From: DAOVFN01 sp964484305
GTDB lineage: Archaea > Aenigmatarchaeota > Aenigmatarchaeia > QMZP01
Reading direction: 5' to 3'
DNA length: 10,081 nt
Assembly (NCBI GenBank): GCA_964484305.1
Contig: CAZAEI010000032.1
Location: 1-10,081, forward strand
The notes under the pieces are model-generated. The model had not been told where the DNA came from, made no database searches, and was given only the letters and a program-made list of their open reading frames with translations. Position 1 is the first letter of the stretch. The number at the start of each line of letters is the position of its first letter. Position numbers and translations under genes: made by a program. Below, in pieces: positions 1 through 6,684 of this stretch.

Positions 1-20
1 GTTTATTTAAGTTGATTCAG

Positions 21-34
21 TATAGCATATTATA
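21..34 (+). promoter_or_regulatory. Candidate TATA region for the histone gene
   Basis: AT-rich TATAGCATATTATA lies about 45 bp before the histone ATG. A second candidate, TTTATTTAA, sits at 2-10. An archaeal start site about 25 bp downstream would give a leader of roughly 20 or 40 nt. Which box is used cannot be decided, and the region is cut by the window edge. Confidence 0.35.
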
Positions 35-74
35 GCGCATTTTCAGCTTGAAATGGCAGAAAAGAGGCAAGATC

Positions 75-284
75 ATGGCCAAACTCCCCCTGGCAACGGT
101 TGAGAGAATAATGAGAGAGGCCGGCGCAAAGCGGGTCTCCAGGCAGGCCAGCCAGGCCTTTGCAGACTACATCGAGCAGCTCACCAGGAGCCTTGCGACA
201 GAGGCCGGGGAATTCGCCGACCACTTCGGCCGGAGGACCATCACAGAAAAGGACGCCGAGCTGGCCAGGAAGCGTCTCAAATAA
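75..284 (+). CDS. Archaeal histone (HMf-like, single histone fold)
   Basis: Small DNA-binding protein that dimerises and stacks into nucleosome-like chromatin fibres. The 69 residues equal the length of HMfA/HMfB. The single histone fold is recognisable: a start MAKLPLATVERIMREAGA, then KRVS (the Arg that enters the minor groove in HMf), a long central helix at about 23-50, and the GRRTITEKD segment carrying the R-T-x3-D clamp at about 51-59, ending ELARKRLK. I chose the ATG at 75 rather than the in-frame ATG at 48 because it gives the family length and follows GAGG at 64-67 with good spacing. There is no C-terminal tail. The gene stands alone and converges on pyrC. Family assignment is nearly certain; how compact a chromatin it forms cannot be read from sequence. 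Confidence 0.95.
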   Translation: MAKLPLATVERIMREAGAKRVSRQASQAFADYIEQLTRSLATEAGEFADHFGRRTITEKDAELARKRLK

Positions 285-300
285 CACCCTTTTACTCTTA
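285..300 (+). terminator. Possible T-rich terminator of the histone gene
   Basis: CCCTTTTACTCTTA follows the stop codon directly. Archaeal RNA polymerase terminates on U-rich tracts without needing a hairpin. The tract is short, so this is tentative. Confidence 0.3.
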
Positions 301-356
301 ACGGCTTCGCCAGCTAAGACCTTGGCAGATGGTTATAACGAATCCTGATTCTCTCC

Positions 357-376
357 AAAAGCGTGTACGGAAAAAC
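357..376 (-). terminator. Possible T-rich terminator of the pyr operon
   Basis: On the minus strand the pyrC stop is followed at once by GTTTTTCC, then by a TTTT run about 12 bases later. This would end the pyrD-pyrK-pyrC transcript before it runs antisense into the convergent histone gene. No hairpin was seen. The evidence is only the T tracts and their position. Confidence 0.33.
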
Positions 377-1672
377 TCAGACCAGAACCCTTCCGCATTC
401 CATGATTGTTCTGCCCCTCCTTATGGTATAGCTGACCCCTCCCGGGAACCCCATGCCCTCATAGGGGGACCACCCGCACTTGGTCTGATAGGGCGGCCCA
501 ACCCTGACAGGCCTCTGGGTGTCCAGGACGGCCAGGTCGGCCAGGTAGCCCTCCTCTATCCGGCCCTTGCCCTCCAGGTTATAGAACTCCGCTGCATTGT
601 ACGATGTCGCCCTTGCAAGGTCCTTCAGGTCCATCCCCCTGGCCAGAAGAAGGGCAGCAAAGTTCCCGTAATGCTCAATGCCCGGGACCCCCGAGGGAAC
701 ATCCCAGAAGCTCTCCGTCCCCTTCTCCTCAAGGGTGTGCGGCGCATGGTCCGTGACTATAAAGGGCACACGGCCCTCCGCAACAGAATTGAGGACATAA
801 TCCACATCCCGCCTCTCCCTCAGGGGCGGGTTCATCTTACCCAGGGGACCGAGCCTCCTGAAGTCCTCAAGGTCCAGGAGGGAGTGGTGAATCGTGACCT
901 CAGCCTTGGCCCAGCCGTCCTCCTCAATCATCTGCATGCCCTTCCTTGTCGATACATGACACACGCATAAAGGAACATTGTACTTCCTGGCAAGGACCAG
1001 CACATCCCTTATAGACTTTGCCTCTGACTCCGGGGGCCTCGCAAGGGAGTGAATCAGCGGCCCATGTTTCTCATACATGTCCTTATATCTCTCCTTCCCC
1101 GTATCGTTCATGGCCTGGTCCTCGCAGTGGACCTTGACAGGCTTCCCCAGGCCCCTGAGCTGGGAGAGCGCCTCCTCAACCTGCCCGAGATTCTCGAGCT
1201 TCAGGTTCCCGGTGCTGTCGCACATGAATATCTTGAATCCCGGGACAACATCTGCCATGCTCCCCAGGGTGTAGAGGTTCCCGGGCCCGATCCCCCCATA
1301 GAATTCCATGTCTATGACGGCCCTCCTCTCGGCAATCGCCCTCTTCTTCAGGACCTTCTCCCTTGTAGTGGTCTGATGGGGCATGGGTGTGTTGGGCATC
1401 TCCATGGCCGTGGTCACGCCCCCCAGGGCAGCGGCCCTGCTCTCGCTTGCCATGTCGCCCTTGTGCTCCCATCCGGGCTCCCTGAAATGGACGTGGCTGT
1501 CTATGAAGCCCGGCAGCACGAGCTCTGATTCCGAGAGCCTTATGTTTGCCCTCCCGCTTATAGGCATCTCTGTTATGTACGCTATCCTGCCCCCTTCAAT
1601 GCCCAGGAATCCCTCACGGATTCCTTCCAGGGGGTCCACGAACCTTCCCTCTATCACAAGGTCATAGCTCAT
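377..1672 (-). CDS. pyrC: Dihydroorotase
   Basis: Zinc amidohydrolase that interconverts N-carbamoyl-L-aspartate and L-dihydroorotate, the third step of UMP synthesis, in the cytoplasm. The 431 residues fit the type I/allantoinase-like class. Visible motifs, in order: metal-binding HVH at 60-62 followed by FREPG; GFK at 145-147 (the Lys likely carboxylated to bridge the metals, by family analogy); KVHCED with His182; VCHVS with His239; substrate-binding MNPPLR at 280-285; catalytic TDHAPH with Asp308; and SGVPGIEH at 327-334. The start at 1672 forms an ATGA overlap with the pyrK stop and follows GGAGGAGGG inside the end of pyrK, which argues against the 31-codon upstream extension. It is the last gene of the pyrD-pyrK-pyrC operon and is probably translationally coupled to pyrK. 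Confidence 0.95.
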   Translation of the reverse strand: MSYDLVIEGRFVDPLEGIREGFLGIEGGRIAYITEMPISGRANIRLSESELVLPGFIDSHVHFREPGWEHKGDMASESRAAALGGVTTAMEMPNTPMPHQTTTREKVLKKRAIAERRAVIDMEFYGGIGPGNLYTLGSMADVVPGFKIFMCDSTGNLKLENLGQVEEALSQLRGLGKPVKVHCEDQAMNDTGKERYKDMYEKHGPLIHSLARPPESEAKSIRDVLVLARKYNVPLCVCHVSTRKGMQMIEEDGWAKAEVTIHHSLLDLEDFRRLGPLGKMNPPLRERRDVDYVLNSVAEGRVPFIVTDHAPHTLEEKGTESFWDVPSGVPGIEHYGNFAALLLARGMDLKDLARATSYNAAEFYNLEGKGRIEEGYLADLAVLDTQRPVRVGPPYQTKCGWSPYEGMGFPGGVSYTIRRGRTIMECGRVLV

Positions 1673-2445
1673 GCCCCAACCCTCCTCCCTGACCTGGAGC
1701 GCTTCCTCCTTCCGAAGTCGCCGCCCCTGAGTTGCCTGTAGGTGAATACCGGCCCGTCGACACACACCCTGAAGCCGTCAAGCTCACAGGAGCCGCACAG
1801 CCCCCTGCCGCATTTCATGTACCTCTCCAAGGAAAGGACTATGTTCTCAGGGGGCACATACCTCTCGGCCTTCTCAGCCGCAGCAACCATCATCCTCTCC
1901 GGCCCGCATATAAAGAACTGGTCACCCCTCCTGGCCCCGAGCCGGTCAATCATGTCCGTGACGAGGCCCTTCACCCCTTCCGAGCCGTCATCCGTTGTTA
2001 TAAGCGGGCCGAGTTCCCTGAAGGCCGGTGGCAACTCCTCCCTGCTCCTGGCCCCCATGACAACCTGCACATCATGTTCCTTCAGCCTTTCCGCCAGAAA
2101 AACAAGGGGAACGACCCCGCAACCCCCGCATACCAGGAACTTCCTTCCCTCCTCCTTTACAAGGGGCATAAAGGAATTCCCGTATGGTCCCCTTATGAAC
2201 ACCCTCTGCCCCGGATAGAGCTTGAACACCTTCTCGGTGAAGGCCCCCCCGTACCTCTTTATCAGGAGCTCCAGGGGCTTGTCATTCATGACCGAGAGCG
2301 GCCTCTCCCCAATCCCGGGTATCCACATCATGACGAACTGCCCTGGCTCGCTCTTCAGGGGCCTGCTGAACACAATCCTCCTCAAACCCCTGGCCTCCTC
2401 AGCAACCTTGCTTATCTCAAACTGCTCGTGATATTCCCTGCCCAT
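1669..2445 (-). CDS. pyrK: Dihydroorotate dehydrogenase electron transfer subunit
   Basis: FAD and [2Fe-2S] subunit that passes electrons from dihydroorotate, oxidised by PyrD, to NAD+. 258 residues. It has an N-terminal ferredoxin-reductase FAD barrel with RPLSV at 48-52, and a nucleotide-binding Rossmann domain with GGCGVVPL at 107-114 and CGPERMM at 180-186. The C-terminal cluster loop has Cys212, Cys217, Cys220 and Cys228 (C-x4-C-x2-C-x7-C), ending CVDGPVF. The last spacer is shorter than in the well-studied bacterial PyrK. The tail after residue 244 is strongly basic (RRKRSRSGRRVGA); its DNA also carries the pyrC ribosome-binding site. A strong GAGGAGAAGG just upstream supports the ATG at 2445. 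It lies 81 nt after pyrD, and its partner gene next door confirms the assignment. Confidence 0.95.
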   Translation of the reverse strand: MGREYHEQFEISKVAEEARGLRRIVFSRPLKSEPGQFVMMWIPGIGERPLSVMNDKPLELLIKRYGGAFTEKVFKLYPGQRVFIRGPYGNSFMPLVKEEGRKFLVCGGCGVVPLVFLAERLKEHDVQVVMGARSREELPPAFRELGPLITTDDGSEGVKGLVTDMIDRLGARRGDQFFICGPERMMVAAAEKAERYVPPENIVLSLERYMKCGRGLCGSCELDGFRVCVDGPVFTYRQLRGGDFGRRKRSRSGRRVGA

Positions 2446-2473
2446 ATCCTTCTCCTCACAATCTATGACGGCT

Positions 2474-2492
2474 CAGGCGACTTCGCCACCTG
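2474..2492 (-). other. Small hairpin in the pyrD-pyrK spacer
   Basis: In the mRNA sense, CAGG...CCTG encloses GGCG-AAGT-CGCC. The two stems overlap and are partly alternative. The hairpin lies about 25 nt before the pyrK Shine-Dalgarno site. It might tune stability or translation in the operon. It is short and could be chance. Confidence 0.25.
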
Positions 2493-2526
2493 CATGCACC
2501 CTTTCCCCTCGTAATAGTTACGGCTT

Positions 2527-3447
2527 TTACCCCTTCAGGTCCCTAAGCCTCTTCACACCCTCTCTTTCCATCTCATCCCTGAGCTCCTCCACGAGCCGTT
2601 CCATGAATTCTCCAACCTGCCCGGTGCTCTTCAGGTCAAATGCCGTCCCCATGGCCACCGCATCGGCCCCGGCCCTGAGATACTCAACTATGTCCCGGCC
2701 CGATGATATGCCGCCCATCCCTATCACCGGGATTTCAGGCGCGGCCTTCCTTATCCTCCTCACACTCTCGATGCCCTTCTGCCTTATCGCGGGCCCCGAG
2801 AGGCCGCCGTGAACATTGCTCAGGACAGGCCACCTTATCCTGGACATGCCCGAGTGGGTGGGTCCTATGGTATTGGTTGTTGATATTGCATCGGCACCCG
2901 CGTCCCAGCAGGCCTTTGCAATCTGCTCCAGGTTCTCTATGCTCCATGAGAGCTTTGCAATGACCGGCTTCCTGCACGCCCTCTTGGCCGCGTCCACAAA
3001 GGCCTCCACCGCTACGGGGTCGGAACCCAAAACCTTCCCAATCCTCTCCCCGGGCCTGGGGTGCGGGCAGGAGAAATTGATTTCAAAGGCGTCGCACGCG
3101 TACTGCAGCTCCGAGACCATCTCCCTCATCTCTGCTATGCTCGAGCCGAACACCGAGACTATCAGGGGCTTCCCCAGGGGATAGGCCTCAAGCAGCTCCT
3201 CGAGCATGGCCCTGTGCCCGGGATTGGGCAGTCCCACAGCATTGATATACTCCTTCTCCGAGAGCTGCGCAAAAACCGGGTTATCATAGCCCTCTCTCTC
3301 CTGGTAGCCGATACTCTTGGTCACCAGGGCCCCGAAATGGCCCTGAAGCCTCTTGAGGACAGGCACAAAGGAGAATATCCCCGAGGCATTCATGACGGCC
3401 GGCTCCATCCTCATGCCGCACACCTCTGCAGAAACATCAATGGCCAT
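2527..3447 (-). CDS. pyrD: Dihydroorotate dehydrogenase, class 1B catalytic subunit
   Basis: FMN enzyme that oxidises dihydroorotate to orotate, the fourth step of UMP synthesis. It works with PyrK and NAD+. 306 residues, normal for class 1B. Visible motifs of the TIM barrel: NASG at 20-23; VTKSIG with Lys44; NAVGLPNPG at 69-77; the active-site loop NFSCP with the catalytic base Cys127 (class 1 uses Cys, class 2 Ser); AKLS with Lys165; NVHGGLSG at 211-218; and the phosphate-binding pair GMGGISS and AVAMGTAF near 243-270. The start at 3447 follows GGAGGAG with 7-8 nt spacing. The 49 codons that could be added upstream run through the promoter and look non-coding. It is the first gene of the operon and is divergent from adeC. 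Confidence 0.95.
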   Translation of the reverse strand: MAIDVSAEVCGMRMEPAVMNASGIFSFVPVLKRLQGHFGALVTKSIGYQEREGYDNPVFAQLSEKEYINAVGLPNPGHRAMLEELLEAYPLGKPLIVSVFGSSIAEMREMVSELQYACDAFEINFSCPHPRPGERIGKVLGSDPVAVEAFVDAAKRACRKPVIAKLSWSIENLEQIAKACWDAGADAISTTNTIGPTHSGMSRIRWPVLSNVHGGLSGPAIRQKGIESVRRIRKAAPEIPVIGMGGISSGRDIVEYLRAGADAVAMGTAFDLKSTGQVGEFMERLVEELRDEMEREGVKRLRDLKG

Positions 3448-3480
3448 GTCAAATCTCCTCCACTTCAGAATTGGGGGAAA

Positions 3481-3493
3481 GAAATAAATTAAC
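3481..3493 (-). promoter_or_regulatory. Candidate TATA box of the pyrD-pyrK-pyrC operon
   Basis: On the minus strand, TTAATTTATTTC lies about 40 bp before the pyrD ATG. A start about 25 bp downstream falls just before the GGAGGAG ribosome-binding site, leaving a leader of about 15 nt. A second AT-rich stretch at about 3522-3534 is a weaker alternative. Confidence 0.45.
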
Positions 3494-3609
3494 TTACCAT
3501 TCTTAACCCCAGGCTCTATAGAATGAATAAATTCAATGGTGACAATTCCAATAAATCCTTTCCCTGTCATCCAGCGGCGTTTTCTGCATTTCACAGCATC
3601 CTGTACTGA

Positions 3610-3619
3610 TTTATTAAAT
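3610..3619 (+). promoter_or_regulatory. TATA box of adeC (leaderless start)
   Basis: TTTATTAAAT is centred about 26 bp upstream of the ATG at 3641. This is the normal archaeal distance from TATA box to transcription start, so the mRNA probably begins at or next to the start codon. The lack of a Shine-Dalgarno match before the ATG fits this. Confidence 0.5.
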
Positions 3620-3640
3620 CATATCCTCAAGAATCATCTA

Positions 3641-5293
3641 ATGTTTGTTGTGAAAGGTAATATAGTGGATGTGGAATCCGGCAGGATAAACGAAGGCAAG
3701 CTTTTTGTCAGGGACGGCAGGATAGTTCCCCAAACGAATCAGATACCTGATAAGGTAATTGATTATTCTGGAAGATACATAGTCCCCGGATTCATTGACG
3801 CGCATGTTCACATAGAGAGCTCGATGCTGACCCCCTCGAACTTTGCCAGGGTCGTGCTGCCCAGGGGGACTGTCGCTGTGGTTACCGACCCGCACGAGAT
3901 AGCCAATGTCAAGGGTGTGGAGGGAGTAGAGTTCATGATAAGGGATGCGGAAAAAAGCCCCCTAGAGGTCTATTTCACAGCCCCGTCATGCGTGCCCGCC
4001 ACCCATATGGAGACAGCAGGGGCAGAGCTTGGGACCAGTGAGATTCGAAAATTACTGAGTCACGGCAGGTGCGTTGCCCTGGGAGAGCTCATGAACTTCC
4101 CAGGCGTCGTGTCAGGTGACGAGAAGGTTATGTCCAAGATAGCCGCTGCAAAGGAGTCTGGAAAGCCCGTGGACGGGCATGCCCCAGGCCTGTCAGGGGA
4201 AGCCCTGAAAAGATACATCCAGGCAGGGATAACCACTGACCATGAATGCACAAGCGAGGGCGAGGCCCTGGAAAAGCTTGGGTTGGGTATGAAAATCATG
4301 ATAAGGGAGGGTTCCTCCATGAGGAACCTGGAAAGCCTTGTCGGTATTATCAGGGGCGGGAACATAAAAAGGCTTTTTCTCGTCTCGGATGACATACATC
4401 CGGAAACAATCATCAGGGATGGTCACCTTGACAGAATCCTTAGGAGGGCCGTGGAACTCGGGATAAGGCCAGAACATGCCCTGCGGATGGTAACAATCAA
4501 CCCTGCCAGGCACTACAGGCTAGAGTGGCTGGGGAGCCTGAGACCAGGTAGCAGGGCAAGCTTTGCCGTCCTGGATAACCTGAAGGATTTCAGGGTGGCC
4601 GCTCTCTTTGTGAACGGCGAGAAGGTTGCAGAGAACGGAAAGATTGTGAAGGATTTTAATGCACCCAGAATCCCCAAGGACATTTTATCATCCGTAAATA
4701 CAGCCTCCTTTTTAGAGGACGACCTCAAGGTGCAATCCTCAGAGAAAGCGGATGTCAATGTGATAGAGGTCCCTAACAAGTGGCAGATTGCCAGCCTGGA
4801 TTCAGACGGAGATTTCCTTGTCCCCGACAGTAAGAATGACATCCTTCCCATATCAGTTGTTGAAAGACACAGGGCCACCGGCAACATCGGCCGCGGTTTT
4901 GTAAAGGGATTCGGCCTTGAGGGGGGAGCCCTGGCCTCTACTGTCGCACACGATTCGCACAATATGATATGTATCGGAGAGAACTATTCTGACATGCTCT
5001 TTGCCTTGGAAAGCCTCAGAAACGCGGGGGGCGGAATTGTATCGGTAAAGGACAAGAAGGCCCTGGGACTGCTCGAGCTTCCTGTTGCAGGCCTGATGTC
5101 AGCAGAGGCTGCAGACAAGGTCCAGAAAAAACTGAGCGAACTGCATGGTATCACAAGGAAACTCGGTTGCAGGCTTGACAACCCCTTCATGGAGCTTGCC
5201 TTCCTGGCCCTGCCTGTCATACCCAGGCTGAAGATAACTGACAGGGGATTGGTAGACGTAAAAAACTTCAGGCTAATCGATGTTAAGGTTTAA
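3641..5293 (+). CDS. adeC: Adenine deaminase
   Basis: Amidohydrolase that converts adenine to hypoxanthine and ammonia in purine salvage. 550 residues, close to the usual 570-590. N-terminal metal-dependent barrel: VPGFIDAHVHIESS with His55 and His57; VTDPHEIANV with His85; GELMNFPGVV with the likely bridging Glu149; DGHAPGLSG with His180; TDHECTS with His201; and LVSDDIHP with the catalytic Asp pair at 250-251. The C-terminal half holds the Ade-specific domain: ERHRATGNIGRGFVKGFGL, then VAHDSHNM, and near the end DNPFMELAFLALPVIP. The start at 3641 is preferred over the in-frame ATG at 3536 because it begins the family's normal N-terminal strand and sits 26 bp from a TATA box. It converges on apt, which competes for the same substrate. 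Confidence 0.95.
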   Translation: MFVVKGNIVDVESGRINEGKLFVRDGRIVPQTNQIPDKVIDYSGRYIVPGFIDAHVHIESSMLTPSNFARVVLPRGTVAVVTDPHEIANVKGVEGVEFMIRDAEKSPLEVYFTAPSCVPATHMETAGAELGTSEIRKLLSHGRCVALGELMNFPGVVSGDEKVMSKIAAAKESGKPVDGHAPGLSGEALKRYIQAGITTDHECTSEGEALEKLGLGMKIMIREGSSMRNLESLVGIIRGGNIKRLFLVSDDIHPETIIRDGHLDRILRRAVELGIRPEHALRMVTINPARHYRLEWLGSLRPGSRASFAVLDNLKDFRVAALFVNGEKVAENGKIVKDFNAPRIPKDILSSVNTASFLEDDLKVQSSEKADVNVIEVPNKWQIASLDSDGDFLVPDSKNDILPISVVERHRATGNIGRGFVKGFGLEGGALASTVAHDSHNMICIGENYSDMLFALESLRNAGGGIVSVKDKKALGLLELPVAGLMSAEAADKVQKKLSELHGITRKLGCRLDNPFMELAFLALPVIPRLKITDRGLVDVKNFRLIDVKV

Positions 5294-5340
5294 TAATGCC
5301 TGTCATCCAATCACTGTCTGCCAAGGCTTGAGCGTCAATA

Positions 5341-5892
5341 TCAGACATTCAAATCCTTGTCGTCAATCAGGTAGAAAACGTCATAACCCCTGGTCCTTTT
5401 CCTGACATCCTCCGATGACAGGCCACCATCGTTTATTGAGGACATGAATATCATGAAGGCCAGGCCCACAATATCCCCGCCAAGGGACTCCACCATGTCT
5501 ATGGCAGATTCCGTAGTCCCTCCTGTTGCAAAGAGGTCGTCAAGAATAAGTACCCTTTCCCCCCCTTTTATGGAATCCTTGTGTATCTCGAAATCACGTT
5601 TGCCATATTCAATGGTGTTTGAACATTTTATTGTCTCACACGGCAGCTTTCCCGCCTTCCTGATAGGTACAAAACCCGCACCAAGCTCATATGCAAGGGC
5701 GGACCCGAATATGAATCCCCTCGACTCGGTACTTACTATCTTGTCAATGCCATTTCCCCTGAACTTGTCAGCAAGGTTATGAATAACCTGCCTAAAGCTC
5801 TCTTTATCCTTTAGCAGGGTTGTTATGTCATAGAAGGTGATGCCCTCCTTGGGAAAATCAGGCACGACCCTTATCTTTGAGGCCAGATCCAA
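5341..5892 (-). CDS. apt: Adenine phosphoribosyltransferase (TTG start)
   Basis: Type I phosphoribosyltransferase: adenine + PRPP gives AMP + PPi, in the cytoplasm. 183 residues. Features: IRVVPDFPKEGITFYD at 7-22, the usual Apt opening; STESRGFIFG at 54-63; PIRKAGKLP at 76-84; and the PRPP loop VLILDDLFATGGTT at 114-127. The start codon is TTG. AGGTGAT at 5902-5896 (7-base match to the 16S tail) ends three bases before it, the frame is closed by TGA a few codons upstream, and no ATG or GTG lies in frame near the expected N-terminus, so TTG is well supported. The short distance from the TATA box at 5921-5930 implies a leader of only a few bases. It diverges from the LOG-like gene and converges on adeC. 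Confidence 0.93.
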   Translation of the reverse strand: MDLASKIRVVPDFPKEGITFYDITTLLKDKESFRQVIHNLADKFRGNGIDKIVSTESRGFIFGSALAYELGAGFVPIRKAGKLPCETIKCSNTIEYGKRDFEIHKDSIKGGERVLILDDLFATGGTTESAIDMVESLGGDIVGLAFMIFMSSINDGGLSSEDVRKRTRGYDVFYLIDDKDLNV

Positions 5893-5895
5893 TAA

Positions 5896-5902
5896 ATCAC
5901 CT
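5896..5902 (-). promoter_or_regulatory. Ribosome-binding site fixing the apt TTG start
   Basis: AGGTGAT on the minus strand matches seven bases complementary to the archaeal 16S 3' end and lies three bases before TTG. That is the spacing expected when the GTGAT part of the motif pairs. It decides the start. Confidence 0.7.
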
Positions 5903-5920
5903 GGAAATATTGTGCCTCAC

Positions 5921-5930
5921 TATTTAAATA
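5921..5930. promoter_or_regulatory. Palindromic TATA box shared by apt and the LOG-like gene
   Basis: TATTTAAATA is its own reverse complement, so it reads as the same TATA box on both strands. Its centre is about 25 bp from the plus-strand ATG at 5950 and about 26-33 bp from the apt ribosome-binding site and TTG on the minus strand. No second AT-rich box exists in the 57-bp spacer, so one element probably serves both genes. Confidence 0.68.
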
Positions 5931-5949
5931 CCAATACCCTTTCTTGGAT

Positions 5950-6519
5950 ATGAGGATAGGGGTTTTCGGCGCAAACATCGAGGATGTCCCAGAAGATGTT
6001 AAGGAGAAGGCCAGGCAGATAGGAAGGGAGATTGCAAAGAGGAACCATGCCGTAGTCACTGGGGCCTGCTGGGGGTTGCCCTATCTGGCAGTCATGGCTG
6101 CCAGCGAGCTGGGAGGAGAAACAATAGGATTCTCTCCTGCCACCGATATGAAATCCCACAGGAAGGTTTTCAGGTATCCGACCTCTGGCTTTTCCAGGCT
6201 GATTTTCATTCCAAAGGAATATGAACACGGGGACAAAGAAAAAATCTGTTACAAGTACAGAAACGTCTCCTCTGTGGCTTCAATAGATGCCGCAGTTATA
6301 ATCAATGGAAGGAGCGGAACCCTCAATGAATTCTTAGTTGCGTTCGATGCCGGAAAAGTGATTGGCATACTCGAGGGCAGCGGTGGTGTTGCTGACGGAT
6401 TAATTGGTTCTGTGCTCGATGTCGCCAAGAAGGATACGGGCTCTGAAGTAATATTTGATTTCGACCCTGCCTCTCTGATAGAAAGAATTACGGGCGTATC
6501 TAACTATCCACCCAAATAA
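5950..6519 (+). CDS. SLOG/LOG-like Rossmann nucleotide-binding protein
   Basis: 189-residue protein of the LOG/SLOG superfamily (TIGR00725-like). Visible: IGVFGA at 3-8; VVTGACWGLPYLAVMAA at 35-51 (the glycine-rich loop after the second strand); ATDMKSHRKVFRYP at 64-77; SIDAAVIINGRSGTLNE at 111-127; and KVIGILEGSGG. True LOG phosphoribohydrolases carry PGGxGTxxE. Here it is NGRSGTLNE at 119-127, keeping GT and Glu127 but lacking Pro and the second Gly, so catalytic release of a base from a nucleotide is not assured and a nucleotide-sensing role is possible. I chose ATG 5950 over the TTG at 5944 because it is 25 bp from the TATA centre, predicting a leaderless mRNA. The divergent promoter shared with apt suggests a link to adenine nucleotides (inference). 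Confidence 0.8.
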   Translation: MRIGVFGANIEDVPEDVKEKARQIGREIAKRNHAVVTGACWGLPYLAVMAASELGGETIGFSPATDMKSHRKVFRYPTSGFSRLIFIPKEYEHGDKEKICYKYRNVSSVASIDAAVIINGRSGTLNEFLVAFDAGKVIGILEGSGGVADGLIGSVLDVAKKDTGSEVIFDFDPASLIERITGVSNYPPK

Positions 6520-6537
6520 CTAGACAATAAACATTAT

Positions 6538-6640
6538 CCGGGCCGGGAATACTGCGTGGCCCGCTAACCAATGGAACAGAAGGGCCCGCAGAGGGAGCGA
6601 GCCGGAACCGCTGGGATCATAAGGGGCGGAGCCCCTTATT
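6538..6640 (+). ncRNA. Candidate structured RNA or repeat-like folded region
   Basis: GC-rich stretch between AT-rich flanks. A helix pairs CTGCG (6552-6556) plus GGCCC (6558-6562) with GGGCC (6582-6586) plus CGCAG (6587-6591): ten base pairs interrupted only by a bulged T, around a 19-nt loop. A four-pair stem, AGCG/CGCT, follows at 6596-6612. A perfect 9-bp hairpin ATAAGGGGC-GGA-GCCCCTTAT ends the region at 6619-6639. GGGCC at 6540-6544 could pair with the same GGCCC instead. I find no tRNA, C/D-box or RNase P signature. It could be a small RNA, the 3' end of the upstream transcript, or an intergenic repeat. The strand is a guess. Confidence 0.4.
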
Positions 6641-6652
6641 TCATGTACTATG

Positions 6653-6666
6653 TATATTTAAATTTA
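6653..6666 (+). promoter_or_regulatory. TATA box of the 92-residue gene
   Basis: TATATTTAAATTTA lies 20-30 bp before the ATGs at 6679 and 6685, directly after the 6619-6639 hairpin. The distance predicts a leaderless or nearly leaderless message. Confidence 0.6.
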
Positions 6667-6684
6667 ATCTTCGATATAATGCCC

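Noticed and set aside
329..970. 213-codon plus-strand frame
   Set aside because: It lies antisense to the end of pyrC, is rich in Pro/Arg as expected from reverse reading of a GC-rich gene, and has no promoter or family resemblance.
1732..2514. 260-codon plus-strand frame opposite pyrK
   Set aside because: pyrK on the other strand has complete motifs and an operon context. This frame is an antisense shadow caused by GC-rich codons.
3448..3640. N-terminal extensions of pyrD (to 3594) and adeC (from 3536)
   Set aside because: The two extensions overlap each other and cover both promoters and the pyrD ribosome-binding site. Family N-termini begin at 3447 and 3641.
5315..5347. Inverted repeat TGTCTG/CAGACA between adeC and apt as a two-way terminator
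   Set aside because: Only 6 bp with a 21-nt loop, no T tract on either strand, and it overlaps the end of apt.
6538..6640. tRNA or RNase P RNA on either strand
   Set aside because: No T-loop GTTC-type motif, no proper acceptor or anticodon arms, and the region is too short for RNase P RNA.
6571..6684. 36-codon upstream extension of the 92-residue gene
   Set aside because: It translates the folded GC-rich region and the TATA box, so it is unlikely to be coding.
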